Positions 16,582-26,214 of a DNA stretch of 64,000 bases are shown here, in pieces; the stretch's first letter is position 1, and each line of letters begins with the position of its first letter. The DNA lies in NCBI GenBank assembly GCA_021166685.1, contig JAJPEU010000001.1, forward strand, positions 62,001 through 126,000, written 5' to 3'. The translations under genes were made by a program, and so were the position numbers. The DNA comes from Sulfurovum sp. (lineage in GTDB: Bacteria; Campylobacterota; Campylobacteria; Campylobacterales; Sulfurovaceae). The notes beneath the pieces are model-generated. The model saw only the letters and a list, made by a program, of their open reading frames with translations, did not search any database and was not told the origin of the DNA.

Positions 16582-16668
16582 GTCAAAATAAAATTAAAGA
16601 ACATTGGAAAAAATACAAAATAAAATCCAAATTTTTATTTTATAATTAAACTTTAATTGTTAGTTTAG

Positions 16669-16674
16669 TATAAT
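16669..16674 (+). promoter_or_regulatory. Probable -10 box of the gltB operon
   Basis: TTTAGTATAAT lies 60 bases before the gltB start, preceded by very AT-rich sequence with T-runs in phase, as is usual for Campylobacterota housekeeping promoters. No known operator could be identified in the leader. Confidence 0.5.
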
Positions 16675-16733
16675 CGACCCCACTTATAGGGCATTTTTCA
16701 AAACCCTAGCAAAACTAAACTAAAGGTTGGCTT

Positions 16734-19700
16734 ATGAGAGACTTATTTACCTCATTTAAGGATAATTGCGGATTTGGATTGCTCGCTTCCATAGATAATA
16801 TTCCGACACACAAAAACGTAGAAGACGGTGTAACCGCATTGTCTCGCATGATGCACAGAGGGGCTGTGGCCGCGGACGGAAAGACAGGGGATGGCTCCGG
16901 GCTTTTGCTTTCGATTCCAAAAGAATTTTTTGCAAAAGAAGCAAAAAAAGAGGGGATTACTCTTCCTGATATGTATGCTGTAGGGATGATTTTTTCAAAG
17001 AATGAAAAAGATTTTGATATCATTAAAGAAGTATGCAAGAACAATGATCTTAAAGTAATTTATAACCGTACGGTACCGATAGATACAGAAGCCCTGGGCG
17101 AGCAGGCACTTGCTAAACTCCCTGATATTAAACAGGTTTTTGTTTCCCCGTATTCTTTAATGGGGGCAAGACGATTTGATGCGCTTGTGTATCTTTCCCG
17201 CAAAGAGATAGAAGCAAGGCTGTCAAACGATAGAGATTTCTACATTCCTTCTTTTTCAACTTCGGTTATTTCGTACAAGGGCCTCGTGATGCCTACGCAT
17301 ATCAAACATTTCTATAAAGATTTGAATGATAAAGCGTTTAAAATCTCATTTTGCCTCTTTCATCAGCGATTTTCCACCAATACACTTCCTGAATGGAGGC
17401 TGGCACAACCCTTTAGAATGATCGCACACAATGGTGAGATTAACTCTGTGACTGCCAACAGATTTAACGTGGCTGCAAAAAGCAGTGCGCTTGAAAGTAA
17501 TGTATTTTCTCCCGATGAACTTAAACGACTTTTGCCTATCATACAGTTACAGATGAGCGATTCTGCAAGTTTAGATAACTTTTTTGAGTTTTTGCGTATC
17601 AATGGCATGGATTTCTTTAAAGCGGCACGTTCACTTTTGCCTGCACCATGGCAAAACTCTCCGCATATGGATGCAAAATTAAGAGCTTTTTATGAATATG
17701 CAAGTACCTGTTTTGAGCCATGGGACGGTCCTGCGGCAGTAAGTATGACAGACGGCCGTTATATCGGCTGTGTGCTTGATCGAAATGGGCTCAGGCCATC
17801 CAAATATATTATCACTACCGACAATAGACTCTTGATTGCTTCTGAGTATGGCGTACTTCAAACTCCCGAAGAAGAGATAGTAGAACGAGGAAGACTCCAA
17901 TCGGGCGAAATGATGGGAGTAGATTTAAAATACGGAAAAGTACTTAAAAATGAAGACATCAACGAATATCTAAAAAATATAGATCCTTATGACAAATGGC
18001 TTAATGAGAATATGATTTACCTGCAAGAGCAGATGAGCGACCCTTTCTCTACGGTAGATATTCCCGAGAAAACCACCATGGAGGCAAAGCAGCGCTTCTT
18101 TAATATCACGCTTGAAGTGATTGAGCAAGTCTTTGAACCGATGGTAAAAGAAGGAAAAGAAGCTACTGCTGCCATGGGTGATGACACACCGTTAGCGGCC
18201 TTTTCTGATAAACAAAGAAATTTTTCCGACTTTTTTAAACAGAAATTTGCACAGGTAACCAATCCGCCGATAGACCCGATCCGTGAAAAATTGGTGATGA
18301 GTCTTAATACCGGTTTTGGCGAAGTAAGAAACATACTGGCTGACGATGCCGAGCATGCCAAACGACTTAAATCTATTTCCCCGATTTTATCTCTTGAGAA
18401 GCTAAATCTTCTTCAGGAATTTGGCGATGAAAAAAACCCAAAATATGACAAAATTTATAAAGTGAAGGTGTATTCTACTGCATTTGAGAGTAACTTAAAG
18501 TCCTCTTTGGCTTCATTGGCAGAACAGATTGTTTCTGATGTGAAAAATGAAGGTGTTCGAACTATTATCCTGGACGACAGGGCATTAAATGCACAAACTA
18601 AAGTAATGCCGATGCTTATGGTTGTGGGACGTCTTAACCAGGCCTTTCTTGAGGCGGGAGTCCGTCATCTTACGAGCATGGTCGCGGTTACAGGAGAGGC
18701 TTATGATTCTCATATGGCTGCATCGATGCTTGCTTTTGGTGTCGCGGCAATCTATCCTTATATGCTGTACCAAACAGTAGCTATGGTGGAGAGAAGAAAA
18801 GATGAAAATGTCGATCTTGCACCGATACTCAAAAAAGTACGCAAATCTATCAATGCCGGCCTGCTTAAGGTTATGTCCAAAATGGGTATTGCTACGATTT
18901 CAAGCTATAGAAACTCGAAACTTTTTGATGTTATAGGATTGAGCGAGGAGATCGTCTCTGAGTGTTTTTCCGGTGCAGCATGTTTGCTTTCCGGACTAGG
19001 GTACGAGGATATTGAAGAGCGTATCGCCAAGGCACACAAGCAGGCATACGATGTAGAAACCACCCATCGCATATTTCCTCTTAATATCGGCGGATACTAT
19101 AAATATCTTGACGGAGGAGAGTATCATGACTATGCGCCTGCAACAGTGCATGCGATCCATACACTTTCTGAAACAGGAAAAAAAGAGGATTTTGAACATC
19201 TTAAATCGCTTATAGACCAAAGAGGCAAAAAGTTCATCCGTGATTTTTTTGAACTCAAAAGTGACAGAAAGCCTATCGTTATAGATGCGGTCGAACCGCT
19301 GAGTGAAATCTTTAAGCGTTTTTCTACTGCAGCGATGAGTTTGGGGTCTATCTCTCCTGAGGCACATGAATGTTTGGCTGAAGCGATGAATATTATCGGC
19401 GGACAAAGCAACTCGGGTGAGGGCGGAGAAGATGCCGTGCGTTTCGGTACCATTAAAAACTCTGCGATCAAGCAGGTTGCTTCGGGGCGTTTTGGGGTTA
19501 CGCCTGAGTATTTGCGTTCGGCTAAAGAGCTTCAGATCAAAGTAGCCCAGGGAGCAAAACCGGGAGAAGGAGGTCAGCTTCCCGGCCATAAAGTGAGTCC
19601 CCTGATTGCCAGGCTTAGACACACTGTGCCGGGAGTAACACTGATCTCTCCTCCACCGCATCACGATATCTATTCTATCGAAGATTTGGCGCAGCTTATT

Positions 19701-21155
19701 TTCGATCTTAAACAAGTCAATCCTGAGGCAAAAATTGCCGTGAAGCTTGTGTCAACCGCGGGAGTCGGAACGATCGCTGCGGGAGTCGCAAAAGCCTATG
19801 CAGATAAAATTATTATCTCCGGTGCAGACGGCGGTACGGGCGCAGCCCCTATCGGATCCATCAAGTTTGCAGGCAATCCTTGGGAGCTGGGGCTTATAGA
19901 GGCACACAATGCACTTAAGGCCAACAATCTAAGAGGCCAGGTTTCGCTGGAAACAGACGGTGGCCTCAAAACGGGATTGGATGTTGTTAAGGCGGCTATT
20001 TTTGGTGCTGAAAGTTATGCTTTTGGTACAGGTATTCTAACGGTTATCGGATGCAAGCTTCTTCGTATCTGCCATTTGAATAAATGTTCGGTGGGCATTG
20101 CGACGCAGGATGAAAAATTAAGAACATTTTACAAGGGTTCTGTGGAACGTGTTATCAACTATTTTACATTGCTTGCAGAAGACGTAAGAGAAATTCTTGC
20201 AAAATTGGGCTATAGTTCAATTGAGGAGATTGTCGGAAGAAATGACTTATTGCAGGTCATTGATGATGAATTTGCCAAAAAATTCTCTTTTGAAAATTTA
20301 CTTTACAAGCTTGACGGCGTAAATACACACCAGGTTGAGTCCAATGAGCCGTATGACAGCAATGAATATGAAAAAGAGATTTTGGCCGAATTGATGCCGA
20401 CAATTAAAAATCCGGATACATCTATTGTGCTTGAAAAAGAGATCACCAATCTCAACAGAAGTTTCGGTACACGAATTTCCGGAGAAATTGCAAAGTATTA
20501 TGGAGATAAAGGGTTTCCTGATGGCACCATTGATCTTAGGCTTACAGGCATAGCAGGCCAATCTTTGGGCGCTTTCCTCATTCACGGTGTCAGCATCCAT
20601 ATCAGCGGTGCAGGAAATGACTATATCGGTAAAGGCATGAGCGGCGGGCGTATCATTATCACCGCCCAGAAGAAAAATTCAGATTTTGCCTTGGGAGGAA
20701 ATACATGTTTGTACGGTGCAACCGGCGGTAAACTTTATATCAGCGGCCAAGTCGGTGAGCGTTTTGGTGTGCGTAACTCCGGAGCGATTGCTATCGTAGA
20801 GGGGACAGGAGATCATCCTTGTGAGTATATGACAGGCGGTGCTGTGGTTATTTTGGGTAAAACGGGAGTAAATTTCGGTGCGGGTATGACCGGAGGCGTA
20901 GCGTTTGTTTATGATGTAGAGCATGAATTTGCAGAGAATATCAATCAAGAACTCGTCGAGCCAAGACGTATAGATACGGAAGATACGGATATTGAAAGGT
21001 ATTATCTTAAAAAGCTGCTCAAGGATTATTATAAAGAAACAAAAAGCCAGAAAGCAAAAAAGATATTAGACAACTTTAGAGTAGAGATACGAAATTTTTG
21101 GCTGGTAAGACCAAAAGACATGAAAGGCCCTTTAAAGATAGAGGAAGGAGAATAA
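16734..21155 (+). CDS. gltB: Glutamate synthase large subunit
   Basis: This 1473-residue enzyme makes two glutamates from glutamine and 2-oxoglutarate. Cys12 in KDNCGFGLLAS is the nucleophile of the N-terminal class II amidotransferase domain, freed by removal of an 11-residue propeptide. The central domain is followed by the FMN-binding barrel (GQSNSGEGGEDAVRFG, GADGGTGAAPIGS), the 3Fe-4S site CKLLRICHLNKCSVG, and the C-terminal GXGXG beta-helix. Length is normal for the bacterial NADPH type. It starts with AAAGG before the ATG and is followed one base later by gltD, so the pair is co-transcribed. Confidence 0.98.
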   Translation: MRDLFTSFKDNCGFGLLASIDNIPTHKNVEDGVTALSRMMHRGAVAADGKTGDGSGLLLSIPKEFFAKEAKKEGITLPDMYAVGMIFSKNEKDFDIIKEVCKNNDLKVIYNRTVPIDTEALGEQALAKLPDIKQVFVSPYSLMGARRFDALVYLSRKEIEARLSNDRDFYIPSFSTSVISYKGLVMPTHIKHFYKDLNDKAFKISFCLFHQRFSTNTLPEWRLAQPFRMIAHNGEINSVTANRFNVAAKSSALESNVFSPDELKRLLPIIQLQMSDSASLDNFFEFLRINGMDFFKAARSLLPAPWQNSPHMDAKLRAFYEYASTCFEPWDGPAAVSMTDGRYIGCVLDRNGLRPSKYIITTDNRLLIASEYGVLQTPEEEIVERGRLQSGEMMGVDLKYGKVLKNEDINEYLKNIDPYDKWLNENMIYLQEQMSDPFSTVDIPEKTTMEAKQRFFNITLEVIEQVFEPMVKEGKEATAAMGDDTPLAAFSDKQRNFSDFFKQKFAQVTNPPIDPIREKLVMSLNTGFGEVRNILADDAEHAKRLKSISPILSLEKLNLLQEFGDEKNPKYDKIYKVKVYSTAFESNLKSSLASLAEQIVSDVKNEGVRTIILDDRALNAQTKVMPMLMVVGRLNQAFLEAGVRHLTSMVAVTGEAYDSHMAASMLAFGVAAIYPYMLYQTVAMVERRKDENVDLAPILKKVRKSINAGLLKVMSKMGIATISSYRNSKLFDVIGLSEEIVSECFSGAACLLSGLGYEDIEERIAKAHKQAYDVETTHRIFPLNIGGYYKYLDGGEYHDYAPATVHAIHTLSETGKKEDFEHLKSLIDQRGKKFIRDFFELKSDRKPIVIDAVEPLSEIFKRFSTAAMSLGSISPEAHECLAEAMNIIGGQSNSGEGGEDAVRFGTIKNSAIKQVASGRFGVTPEYLRSAKELQIKVAQGAKPGEGGQLPGHKVSPLIARLRHTVPGVTLISPPPHHDIYSIEDLAQLIFDLKQVNPEAKIAVKLVSTAGVGTIAAGVAKAYADKIIISGADGGTGAAPIGSIKFAGNPWELGLIEAHNALKANNLRGQVSLETDGGLKTGLDVVKAAIFGAESYAFGTGILTVIGCKLLRICHLNKCSVGIATQDEKLRTFYKGSVERVINYFTLLAEDVREILAKLGYSSIEEIVGRNDLLQVIDDEFAKKFSFENLLYKLDGVNTHQVESNEPYDSNEYEKEILAELMPTIKNPDTSIVLEKEITNLNRSFGTRISGEIAKYYGDKGFPDGTIDLRLTGIAGQSLGAFLIHGVSIHISGAGNDYIGKGMSGGRIIITAQKKNSDFALGGNTCLYGATGGKLYISGQVGERFGVRNSGAIAIVEGTGDHPCEYMTGGAVVILGKTGVNFGAGMTGGVAFVYDVEHEFAENINQELVEPRRIDTEDTDIERYYLKKLLKDYYKETKSQKAKKILDNFRVEIRNFWLVRPKDMKGPLKIEEGE

Positions 21156-21156
21156 G

Positions 21157-22539
21157 ATGTTACGATTTTATGATTTGGAAAGAATAGACGCCAAAAAAAG
21201 AGACGTTGTTGAGAGAACAAAAGATTTTGACGAGATTTATGAAATTTTTAAACCTGAAAAAAGTTCTGAACAGTCCGATAGATGCATTCAGTGCGGTGAT
21301 CCATATTGCCACAATGGATGTCCTCTTCACAATTTTATTCCTCAGTGGCTTAAAGCAACGGCTAGTAATGATTTGGAATTTGCTTTTAGGCTTTCCAATG
21401 AAAGTTCCCCTTTTCCGGAAGTAATGGGGCGTATTTGTCCGCATGACAGGCTTTGCGAAGGCGCATGTACACTTAATGACGGTCACGGCGCGATTACCAT
21501 AGGTTCCATAGAAACATTTATCAGCGAAGAAGGGTTTAAAAAAGGGTTCAGACCGGCTTTTGCCAATGAAAAAATAGGCAAAAGAGTGGCTATCATCGGT
21601 GCAGGACCGGCAGGACTCTCTGCTGCTACTTTCTTGTTGAGAGAGGGAGCGGATGTGGAGATTTTTGATAAACAGGCAAGAGCAGGCGGATTGCTGACGT
21701 ATGGAATTCCCGGATTCAAACTTGATAAAAATGTAGTCAACCGCAGAATAAAACTCCTTAAAGAGGCGGGAGCAGTATTTCATCAAAATGTGGAGATCGG
21801 CAAAGACAAAAGTTTTGAAGAACTTACAGAAAATTTTGATGCCGTTTTCATCGGTGTGGGCGCAACAAAAGGAAAAAAACCCGGTTTGACCGGCGAAGAT
21901 GCGAAAAATGCCTATTTGGCAATGGAATTTTTGGTAGATATCCAAAGAAAAATTTTTAATGAGCCAAGAGAAAAAAAGATTGAAGTGAAAGATAAAAATG
22001 TCGTGGTGATCGGGGGCGGAGATACTGCTATGGATTGCGTGCGTACTTCTTTGCGTGAAAATGCAAAATCTGTAAAGTGTCTTTATAGACGTGATGCACA
22101 CAATATGCCCGGAAGCAAAAAAGAGTACATCAACGCTAAAGAAGAAGGAGTTGAATTTGAATTTTATGTCTCTCCCAAAGCGCTGATTACCAATGAAAAC
22201 GGTGAAATTATTGCCGTTGAAATGATCAAAACAAAACTGGGCGAACCTGATGCGTCAGGCAGACAGAGTGTGGAAGAGATAGCGGGAAGTGAGTATAAAG
22301 TGGATGCGGATGTTGTGATCTTTGCACTCGGTTTTGATACGGTTAAGTATCCTTTTTTCGCGAGCAACGGCATAGAAACAGACAAATGGGGCGGTATAAC
22401 GGTGGATAAAAATTATCAAACCACTAAAACAGGTATCTATGCAGGCGGCGACTGTCACCGTGGCGCAGATCTGGTAGTTACGGCCGTACGTGATGGACGA
22501 GACGCAGCCAAAGCAATTATAAAAAAACTGCTTGCATAA
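21157..22539 (+). CDS. gltD: Glutamate synthase small subunit
   Basis: This 460-residue flavoprotein passes electrons from NADPH to GltB. The N-terminus has the two-cluster cysteine pattern beginning CIQCGDPYCHNGC (Cys43, 46, 51, 55), and further cysteines in GRICPHDRLCEGAC. The FAD loop is AIIGAGPAGLSAAT near 148 and the NADPH loop is VVIGGGDTAMDCVR near 285; the C-terminal GIYAGGDCHRGADLV completes FAD binding. It starts one base after gltB with AGGAGAATAAG as ribosome site and is followed 3 bases later by the IMPase-like gene, so the operon continues. Confidence 0.98.
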   Translation: MLRFYDLERIDAKKRDVVERTKDFDEIYEIFKPEKSSEQSDRCIQCGDPYCHNGCPLHNFIPQWLKATASNDLEFAFRLSNESSPFPEVMGRICPHDRLCEGACTLNDGHGAITIGSIETFISEEGFKKGFRPAFANEKIGKRVAIIGAGPAGLSAATFLLREGADVEIFDKQARAGGLLTYGIPGFKLDKNVVNRRIKLLKEAGAVFHQNVEIGKDKSFEELTENFDAVFIGVGATKGKKPGLTGEDAKNAYLAMEFLVDIQRKIFNEPREKKIEVKDKNVVVIGGGDTAMDCVRTSLRENAKSVKCLYRRDAHNMPGSKKEYINAKEEGVEFEFYVSPKALITNENGEIIAVEMIKTKLGEPDASGRQSVEEIAGSEYKVDADVVIFALGFDTVKYPFFASNGIETDKWGGITVDKNYQTTKTGIYAGGDCHRGADLVVTAVRDGRDAAKAIIKKLLA

Positions 22540-22542
22540 AAA

Positions 22543-23274
22543 ATGACCCTATTTTTAGAAGCCTGCATCAAAGCTAATGAGGAGATAGCCTTAAGGCTCA
22601 AAGAAGGATTTGAATCTTCATGTTTTGTAAAGACACAAAATGGTGCAGGCGGCGATATAAGTTCAGGATTTGATCTGATGGCAGAAGCCGTATTTGTCAA
22701 GCATTTGTCCTCTTTTGGGCAAATTGAATCCGAAGAGTCCGGCATCATAGGTGAAGGCAAAGAAACCATTATCCTTGATCCTGTTGACGGCAGTGACAAC
22801 GCTCTTTCTTTATTTCCTTTTTACGGTACATCGGTTGCAAAGATCAACGCTGATGGCATTCTTGATGCCGCAGTTGTTTGCAATCTTGTCAATGGCGATA
22901 TTTTTCTCAAGTCAGACCAAAATGAAGTACTGCAGGGGAAGCTTTTTGATTCAAGCTTTCACGCGCCTTGCATTTCTTCTCATTCCAAAATAGGACTTTT
23001 TGAAAAAGCCTATGCCCATTTTGATGTAGTGAAAGCTTTAAATGATGCAAAATTGAAATTTAGAGCGCCGGGAGCAGTGGCCTTGTCCTTAGCGTATGCT
23101 CGAAATGTGCAGTATGTGCTGTATGTAGGGGCTTTTCGTATTTACGATTTTGCAGCAGGTTTGGCTCTTTGCGAAGGACTTGAAGTGATCGTTGAGGCGG
23201 ATTATGTTATAGTATCAAAAGAGAAAGAGATAGCGCACAAGATTGAAGCGTTATTGAAAGATTTAAAAAAGTAG
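22543..23274 (+). CDS. Inositol monophosphatase superfamily protein
   Basis: The 243-residue product has the metal-binding motif LDPVDGSDNAL, an upstream acidic pair in QIESEESGIIGEG, and the C-terminal GAFRIYDFAAGLALCEG stretch that supplies the last metal ligand (Asp). These are the signatures of lithium-sensitive Mg-dependent phosphatases such as IMPase, fructose-1,6-bisphosphatase and CysQ. Which phosphate ester it cleaves cannot be told. It lies 3 bases after gltD and 9 before accD in one transcription unit. The start ATG has little of its own ribosome site, so it is probably coupled to gltD. Confidence 0.85.
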   Translation: MTLFLEACIKANEEIALRLKEGFESSCFVKTQNGAGGDISSGFDLMAEAVFVKHLSSFGQIESEESGIIGEGKETIILDPVDGSDNALSLFPFYGTSVAKINADGILDAAVVCNLVNGDIFLKSDQNEVLQGKLFDSSFHAPCISSHSKIGLFEKAYAHFDVVKALNDAKLKFRAPGAVALSLAYARNVQYVLYVGAFRIYDFAAGLALCEGLEVIVEADYVIVSKEKEIAHKIEALLKDLKK

Positions 23275-23283
23275 GAGAATCGG

Positions 23284-24123
23284 ATGTTTGGAAATCTTTT
23301 TGGAAGAATAAAACATGAAGCAGCCCAAGAGACCCCCAATCAATGGATAAAATGTCCCAAATGTACTTCATTGATGTATTATAAAGAAGTGGAAGCAAAA
23401 CAAAACGTCTGTCCCAAGTGCAATCATCATTTTCGTATTGATGCAGATAAGCGTATCGCTTCATTGTGTGATGAAGGAAGCTTTGTGGAACATGACGCTG
23501 CACTTACGCCGATTGATCCGTTGAAATTTGTTGATAAAAAATCTTATAAAAAACGGCTGGAAGAAGCCAAGGCTCAGACAGGCAAAAACTCTTCCGTGGT
23601 AAGCGGTTCATGTACCATACATGGACAAGAGGTTGAATTGGTGATTTTTGATTTTTCTTTTATGGGGGGAAGTTTGGGATCGGTAGAGGGGGAAAAGATC
23701 GTTCGTGCGGTAAACAGGGCTATTGCAAAAGAGTGCGGCGTGATTATTGTCAGCGCGAGCGGCGGTGCAAGAATGCAAGAAAGTACCTATTCGCTTTTAC
23801 AGATGAGCAAAACTTCCGCTGCGCTCAACAGGCTGCACCACAAAGGGTTGCCGTATATTTCCATTTTGACAGATCCTACAATGGGAGGAGTGAGCGCTTC
23901 TTTTGCGATGCTGGGAGATGTGATTATGGCTGAGCCTGATGCGTTGATCGGATTTGCAGGACAAAGGGTTATCAAGCAAACCGTAGGAGTGGATCTTCCG
24001 GAAGGGTTTCAGCGTTCAGAATTTTTGCTTGAGCACGGGTTGATAGACATGATCGTGGACCGTACAGAGATGAAACATACACTGGCTAGCCTGCTTAAGC
24101 TTTTTGATAAAAAAAGCGCATGA
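23284..24123 (+). CDS. accD: Acetyl-CoA carboxylase carboxyltransferase subunit beta
   Basis: AccD with AccA transfers the carboxyl group from biotin to acetyl-CoA, the first step of fatty acid synthesis. The 279-residue chain has the N-terminal zinc ribbon (Cys24, Cys27, Cys43, Cys46 in IKCPKC and VCPKCNHHF) and the crotonase-like core with SASGGARMQESTYSLLQM and LTDPTMGGVSASFAMLGD. TAGGAG stands before the ATG. Its last bases overlap the start of thiE (ATGA). AccA is not in the window. Confidence 0.97.
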   Translation: MFGNLFGRIKHEAAQETPNQWIKCPKCTSLMYYKEVEAKQNVCPKCNHHFRIDADKRIASLCDEGSFVEHDAALTPIDPLKFVDKKSYKKRLEEAKAQTGKNSSVVSGSCTIHGQEVELVIFDFSFMGGSLGSVEGEKIVRAVNRAIAKECGVIIVSASGGARMQESTYSLLQMSKTSAALNRLHHKGLPYISILTDPTMGGVSASFAMLGDVIMAEPDALIGFAGQRVIKQTVGVDLPEGFQRSEFLLEHGLIDMIVDRTEMKHTLASLLKLFDKKSA

Positions 24124-24686
24124 TATACGCCTTAGTAGACAAAGAAACACTTCTCTCAAAAAGGGTTTCTTTGCCCGCCCTGCTGCATCATATCCGATCT
24201 CTTAATGCCCCCATGCTTCAATACCGCAATAAAACAGGCTCCACAGAAGAGAAAAAAACAGATCTTTTTATGATACGAAAATATTATCGCGGGATACTGA
24301 TCGTAAACGATACGATAGAGTTCATCGACTATGCAGACGGTTTGCATGTAGGGCAGGAAGATATGCGTCTCTACGGTGAAGCGCCGCATGAGGCTATCGG
24401 GCAGATACGCCGGCAGATAGGAAGCAAAATCCTCGGACTTTCTACGCATAACAAAGAGGAGGTTTTGGAAGCCAATACTTTGGATCTTGACTACATAGGC
24501 CTAGGAGCCTATAGGGCTACCGGGACAAAAAAAGAGGCAAAAGTAAGTGGCGAAGCGCTGCTTGAGATTGCCAAATACTCCAAACATCCCGTTGGCATCA
24601 TCGGCGGCGTGAGGCTGGAAGACGCATTTGAAGAGCCTATCGTGTATAAAGTGATAGGATCGGATCTCTATAAGGGGCTGATTTGA
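24120..24686 (+). CDS. thiE: Thiamine phosphate synthase (ThiE/TenI-like)
   Basis: The 188-residue TIM barrel resembles ThiE, which joins the thiazole and pyrimidine halves of thiamine. Motifs seen are MLQYRNKTG (pyrophosphate-binding Arg and Lys), FIDYADGLHVGQEDM, GLSTHNKEEV, LDYIGLGAYRATGTKKEA and GIIGGVRLED. It is shorter than typical ThiE (about 210), and TenI-type paralogues look alike, so the symbol is probable, not certain. It overlaps accD by four bases and ends the gltB-accD run. Confidence 0.75.
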   Translation: MIYALVDKETLLSKRVSLPALLHHIRSLNAPMLQYRNKTGSTEEKKTDLFMIRKYYRGILIVNDTIEFIDYADGLHVGQEDMRLYGEAPHEAIGQIRRQIGSKILGLSTHNKEEVLEANTLDLDYIGLGAYRATGTKKEAKVSGEALLEIAKYSKHPVGIIGGVRLEDAFEEPIVYKVIGSDLYKGLI

Positions 24687-24720
24687 AATCACAGCTATTG
24701 GTTTGTCTGGCTTCCAAATA

Positions 24721-24744
24721 CAAGTTGGGAGTATTTTCAACTTG
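24721..24744 (+). other. Perfect 7-bp hairpin after thiE
   Basis: CAAGTTG and CAACTTG flank a 10-base loop (GGAGTATTTT). It lies 35 bases after the thiE stop and 59 before the next start. It could be the 3' structure of the gltB-thiE transcript, but no T-run follows the stem. Confidence 0.3.
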
Positions 24745-24802
24745 AGAGAAATGAAAGAATAGAGCGTTTAAGAAAAAAACCATAAAATAAAAAGGAGAAC
24801 AA

Positions 24803-24973
24803 ATGAAAGTACCTAAAGATGTAGGGTGCGATAATGACAAATGTATCGAGTCGTCCAATTGCCAACGAGCGGCGATCTATAAAAACGGCACGGCAAGAGA
24901 GGTGAAAAGTTTCGGAGGCACACCCCAGAAAGGGTGCGGAAAGTTCCTTCCTAAAGAAGAGAAAGAGAAATAA
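24803..24973 (+). CDS. Small cysteine-rich protein (56 residues)
   Basis: ATG at 24803 opens a 56-residue frame with an excellent ribosome site (AAAGGAG, five bases upstream). It begins MKVPKDVGCDNDKCIESSNC and later has KSFGGTPQKGCGKFLPKEEK. Four cysteines (9, 14, 20, 45), many lysines and no hydrophobic segment suggest a small cytosolic metal-binding or zinc-stabilised protein. I cannot name a family. It lies between thiE and the AI-2E family gene. Confidence 0.7.
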   Translation: MKVPKDVGCDNDKCIESSNCQRAAIYKNGTAREVKSFGGTPQKGCGKFLPKEEKEK

Positions 24974-25099
24974 AAAAACCCGATATGTGATCTCAAGAAT
25001 AGAAACCTGTTGTGAGTTTTTTGTTGCGCAGTCATTTATAAAAACGGTAATCTGGTTAAAAAGTAGATAACCAGCCTCCAATGTATCATAGGAGATAAA

Positions 25100-26167
25100 A
25101 TGATAAAAAAAGAGATATCCGCTAAGTTTCAGCAAGGGTTTATACTGCTACTTCTGTTTATAGTTCTGGCAGGCTTTATAGGGATGATTCATGAGTTTCT
25201 AATCGCACTTGTACTGGCTGCAATATTTTCGGGGCTTCTTTATCCTTTCTATCTCCATATCCTTTCCTATCTCAAAAACAGATCTGCTTTGGCGGCCGGT
25301 ACTACACTGATCATCATTGCTTTTGCGTTTGGTTTGCCACTGGCAGGACTTGCAGGCATGGTAACAAGCGAAGCGATACAAATCAGCAAAAAAGCACGTC
25401 CCATCGTACAAGAAGCCTTCGATAAGAATCTTTCTTTGAGCGCAAAGGTGCCTGACTGGCTGCCCATGAAAGAGAAGCTTGAACCGTTTAATGAAACTAT
25501 TGTTAAGAAAGCCTCCGAAGCGATCAGTGCAATGGGAAGCTGGCTTGTTTCAAGCTTATCCAGCGCCACAAAAGGAACAGTCGGCTTTTTTATCAGTCTG
25601 TTTGTTATGCTTTATGCAATGTTTCACTTTTTGATACACGGACCGCAACTGTTGCGCTCTCTTGCCTCTTTGCTGCCCCTCTCGGAAGAGGATCGGACGG
25701 AAGTAATGAGCCGTGGGTTGATGGTGACGAAAGCATCCTTGAAAGGCATAGTGGTTATAGGGCTTATGGAGGGGGTATTGGTCGGAATGGCACTTTGGAT
25801 TACAGGGATCGAAGGTTCCGCATTTTGGGGAAGTGTTGTTTTTCTTCTTGCTGCTATCCCGGGATTAGGCGCATCGCTGATCTGGCTGCCGGCAGCTCTT
25901 TATTTGTTGTTTATAGGCAGTACCGGATGGGGAATAGCTCTTATTGTATGGGGAGTGGTGGTGGTAGGATTGGTTGACTATCTCATACGCCCACGGATGG
26001 TGGGAAATGATTCAAAATTGCCCGATCTTGTTATCCTTATATCAATTTTTGGAGGAATCGCGTCTTTTGGGCCGATAGGTATCCTTATAGGCCCGGTGAT
26101 TGCAGCACTTTTAGATACAATTTTAAATATTTATAAAAAGACATTTCAGTCTTTATTGCCTTCTTGA
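25100..26167 (+). CDS. AI-2E family transporter (TqsA/PerM-like membrane protein)
   Basis: The 355-residue polytopic protein has the AI-2E/PerM family layout: two N-terminal helix pairs, a long hydrophilic segment (about 95-140), then helices with GLMEGVLVGMALWITGIEG, LAAIPGLGASLIWLPAALY and SIFGGIASFGPIGILIGPVI. Family members export small molecules or sodium; the name comes from the E. coli autoinducer-2 exporter TqsA, and substrate cannot be inferred. The ATG follows ATAGGAGATAAA. The nuclease-like gene downstream starts 47 bases later. Confidence 0.9.
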   Translation: MIKKEISAKFQQGFILLLLFIVLAGFIGMIHEFLIALVLAAIFSGLLYPFYLHILSYLKNRSALAAGTTLIIIAFAFGLPLAGLAGMVTSEAIQISKKARPIVQEAFDKNLSLSAKVPDWLPMKEKLEPFNETIVKKASEAISAMGSWLVSSLSSATKGTVGFFISLFVMLYAMFHFLIHGPQLLRSLASLLPLSEEDRTEVMSRGLMVTKASLKGIVVIGLMEGVLVGMALWITGIEGSAFWGSVVFLLAAIPGLGASLIWLPAALYLLFIGSTGWGIALIVWGVVVVGLVDYLIRPRMVGNDSKLPDLVILISIFGGIASFGPIGILIGPVIAALLDTILNIYKKTFQSLLPS

Positions 26168-26214
26168 ATAGGAGGCATGAAAAAACGTTAGCATCACAAA
26201 AGAAGGAAGTTATA

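Noticed and set aside
18996-19715. 239-codon reverse frame opposite gltB
   Set aside because: Antisense to the FMN-binding core of gltB; no recognisable motifs.
21160-22101. 313-codon reverse frame opposite gltD
   Set aside because: Long but fully antisense to gltD, whose cofactor motifs are intact; composition (many Phe, Ser, Cys) is typical of a shadow.
24737-25135. 132-codon reverse frame over the small Cys-rich gene
   Set aside because: Very Phe/Leu-rich shadow covering the well-supported forward gene at 24803 and the AI-2E gene start.
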